Positions 62,897-64,000 of a DNA stretch of 64,000 nucleotides are shown piece after piece. Source of the stretch: Nocardioides humi (GTDB taxonomy: Bacteria > Actinomycetota > Actinomycetes > Propionibacteriales > Nocardioidaceae); contig NZ_CP041146.1 of NCBI RefSeq assembly GCF_006494775.1, forward strand, positions 4,588,001 through 4,652,000, written 5' to 3'. Each line of letters starts with the position of its first letter. The first letter of the stretch is position 1. A program made the position numbers and the translations under genes. Under the pieces are notes generated by a model that ran no database searches, was not told the origin of the DNA, and saw only the letters and a list, made by a program, of their open reading frames with translations.

Positions 62897-63424
62897 CTAC
62901 CCCTCCTCGTGCTCGAGCAGGTGCAGGATCGGCACGCCGAGCTTGCGGCGGGCGCGCGAGGTCCAGTCGACGTGGAAGAACTCCGCGACCAGGTGCGGCC
63001 GGGTGAGGATGATCGCCTCCCGGCCGTCGACCTCCCGGACCTTGCCGATGAGGGCGTCGACCGGCGGCTCCGTCACGATCGCGACACCGCCGATGATCGC
63101 GCCCGCGGCCACGAGCATCTCGCGGGTCGTCGCCAGGTCGCGGTCGGCCTGGTCGCGGTACTCCGAGCGCAGCCGCTCGATCTCGTCGGGCGACGGGGTG
63201 ATCGGTGGGGCGATCAGGTCGGCGCCCCCGATGACCCCGAGGGAGGCCTCGACCGCGGCCGCCGCGTCGGCCATCGGCAGCAGCACGTGGTAGCGGACCT
63301 CGATCGTCGGATCGTCGTCCAGCTCCTGGTGCAGGCCGCGCACCTGGGCGGCATCGGCGGCGGTCAGTGCCTGCTCGACGAGCAGGACGACGTCGTACGG
63401 TTCCTCGCTGGGCGCGGTGCTCAT
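62897..63424 (-). CDS. Hypothetical protein, possibly universal-stress-protein-like
   Basis: The 175-aa protein is soluble with an alternating beta/alpha pattern. The start YDVVLLVEQALTAADAAQV and the end ILTRPHLVAEFFHVDWTSRARRKLGVPILHLLEHEE are reminiscent of USP-fold proteins, though no ATP motif is evident. The gene follows a LuxR-HTH gene by 9 bp and is probably co-transcribed. The family is not certain. Confidence 0.65.
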   Translation of the reverse strand: MSTAPSEEPYDVVLLVEQALTAADAAQVRGLHQELDDDPTIEVRYHVLLPMADAAAAVEASLGVIGGADLIAPPITPSPDEIERLRSEYRDQADRDLATTREMLVAAGAIIGGVAIVTEPPVDALIGKVREVDGREAIILTRPHLVAEFFHVDWTSRARRKLGVPILHLLEHEEG

Positions 63425-63433
63425 GCCCCAGTC

Positions 63434-63712
63434 CTACACCCCCAGTGATCCGTCGAGATAGTCGAGGTAGACGAGGGCGGCCAGCACCCGGCGGTTGGTC
63501 CCGGGGGCGTGCTCGATCCGGAACTTCTGGAAGATCGTGGTCAGGTACGCCTCGACGGTGCGCTCGGACAGGGCGAGGGCGGCGCCGATGCCGCGGTTGG
63601 AGTACCCGTTCGCGAGCAGGGCGAGGACGTCCGCCTCCCGCGCGGAGAGCGCGGCGACCAGGTCGGCGGCGTCGGACCGGGCGAGGTCGGGGGAGTCTGC
63701 GGTCGCGGTCAT
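63434..63712 (-). CDS. LuxR-family HTH regulator (stand-alone DNA-binding domain)
   Basis: The 92-aa protein is essentially one LuxR/NarL HTH domain: LSAREADVLALLANGYSNRGIGAALALSERTVEAYLTTIFQKF is spread over about residues 20-62, with the recognition helix SERTVEAYL. There is no receiver or sensor domain. A tandem GGTCCG repeat lies 51 bp upstream of its start and again before the NHL/RTX gene, suggesting autoregulation. ATG 63712 is used, as the longer frame would pass through that site. Confidence 0.8.
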   Translation of the reverse strand: MTATADSPDLARSDAADLVAALSAREADVLALLANGYSNRGIGAALALSERTVEAYLTTIFQKFRIEHAPGTNRRVLAALVYLDYLDGSLGV

Positions 63713-63762
63713 GGCCGTCCCAGCACACCGTGCCCGGGCGCGGTGCGGAAGCGTTCGGCGAG

Positions 63763-63782
63763 GGTCCGAACAGGGTCCGTAC
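63763..63782. promoter_or_regulatory. Tandem GGTCCG repeat with 11-bp period, site 2
   Basis: GGTCCG at 63763 and 63774 lie one helical turn apart in the gap between the LuxR-HTH gene and the divergent HTH gene. 19 of 20 bases match site 1 at 62869. A regulator dimer bound to one DNA face is likely. Confidence 0.45.
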
Positions 63783-63839
63783 AGCCCGAGCGCCCGGGAT
63801 CGGTTGCCTGATCGCGCCGGGCACGATGCGATAGGCCCC

Positions 63840-64000
63840 GTGTACGACGCCGCGCCCGACCCGACCCGGATCGCCACCCGGACCGACCTCGCCGAGGCGC
63901 TGACGGCGGCTCGCCAGCGCGCTCGGATGACGGTCCGGGAGGTCGCCCGGGCGGCCGAGGTCCCCACCGGCACCGTCGGCGGATACTTCAGCGGCCGGCA
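63840..64000 (+). CDS. N-terminal part of an HTH (XRE-like) protein, cut by window end
   Basis: A GTG at 63840 opens a frame that runs off the window. The visible 53 residues include LAEALTAARQRARMTVREVA and AAEVPTGTVGGYFSGR, a helix-turn-helix of the type found at the N-terminus of large actinobacterial signalling proteins with nSTAND or WD40 domains. The full domain content cannot be seen. No SD is present, so it may be leaderless. Confidence 0.65.
   Translation, partial: MYDAAPDPTRIATRTDLAEALTAARQRARMTVREVARAAEVPTGTVGGYFSGR

Overview
The window is 64 kb of very GC-rich DNA with strong C/G third-position bias, ATGA/GTGA-coupled genes, GTG starts and several probable leaderless promoters. 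These features, with the AbiEi/DUF559 protein, the coproporphyrin-type HemY-HemQ pair and the methylmalonyl-CoA mutase set, point to an actinobacterium, most likely Nocardioides or another Nocardioidaceae. That placement is inferred from gene content; no rRNA or tRNA gene was seen.

Layout. 1-5.6 kb: the end of a Rieske oxygenase, a 50-aa membrane peptide, an alpha/beta hydrolase and a ligand-less M20-like protein in one run, then DUF1345 and GT4 genes. 5.6-5.8 kb: a 160-bp MITE-like element. 5.9-10.8 kb: mutA-mutB-meaB. 10.8-15.1 kb: exported or secreted proteins and an M20D amidohydrolase. 15.1-16.3 kb: an AbiEi/DUF559 nuclease-like gene between 77-bp inverted repeats. 16.3-23.5 kb: a BMP-type nucleoside ABC importer, cytidine deaminase and thymidine/pyrimidine phosphorylase. 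23.5-49.2 kb: a nucleobase-catabolic island with FdrA/AllG/AllH-type carbamoyltransferase subunits, a PucR regulator, an NCS2 uracil permease, two complete molybdenum hydroxylases with CoxG partners, an amidase, hydantoinase HyuA/HyuB, carbamate kinase and barbiturase. 49.3-56.7 kb: a MoxR/DUF58/VWA/TPR operon with RDD and SpoIIM-like membrane proteins. 56.7-61.4 kb: hemY, hemQ, a Cys-codon leader peptide in front of cysteine dioxygenase and rhodanese, msrB, and a frameshifted LigD-type polymerase. 61.4-64 kb: an NHL/RTX-repeat exported protein, a LuxR-HTH operon and the start of an HTH protein.

How the genes may work together. Nucleosides enter by the ABC importer, are deaminated and phosphorolysed, and uracil may also enter by the NCS2 permease. 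A molybdenum hydroxylase would oxidise uracil to barbiturate and barbiturase would open it to ureidomalonate. Ureidomalonate is N-carbamoyl-malonamate, the one-carbon-longer homologue of oxalurate, the substrate of the E. coli AllFGH carbamoyltransferase. I therefore propose that the FdrA/AllG/AllH complex phosphorolyses ureidomalonate to malonamate plus carbamoyl phosphate, that carbamate kinase makes ATP from it, and that the amidase-signature enzyme (the family of malonamidase E2) hydrolyses malonamate. This would be an ATP-yielding variant of oxidative pyrimidine degradation.

Quality note. Four genes (fdrA, deoA 5' end, the first Mo-hydroxylase large subunit 3' end, and the LigD polymerase) are each repaired by adding one C to a short C run. 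That looks like systematic homopolymer undercalling rather than four independent pseudogenes. The window also holds several families of palindromic intergenic repeats, including two copies of a 112-bp element whose arms differ by compensatory changes.
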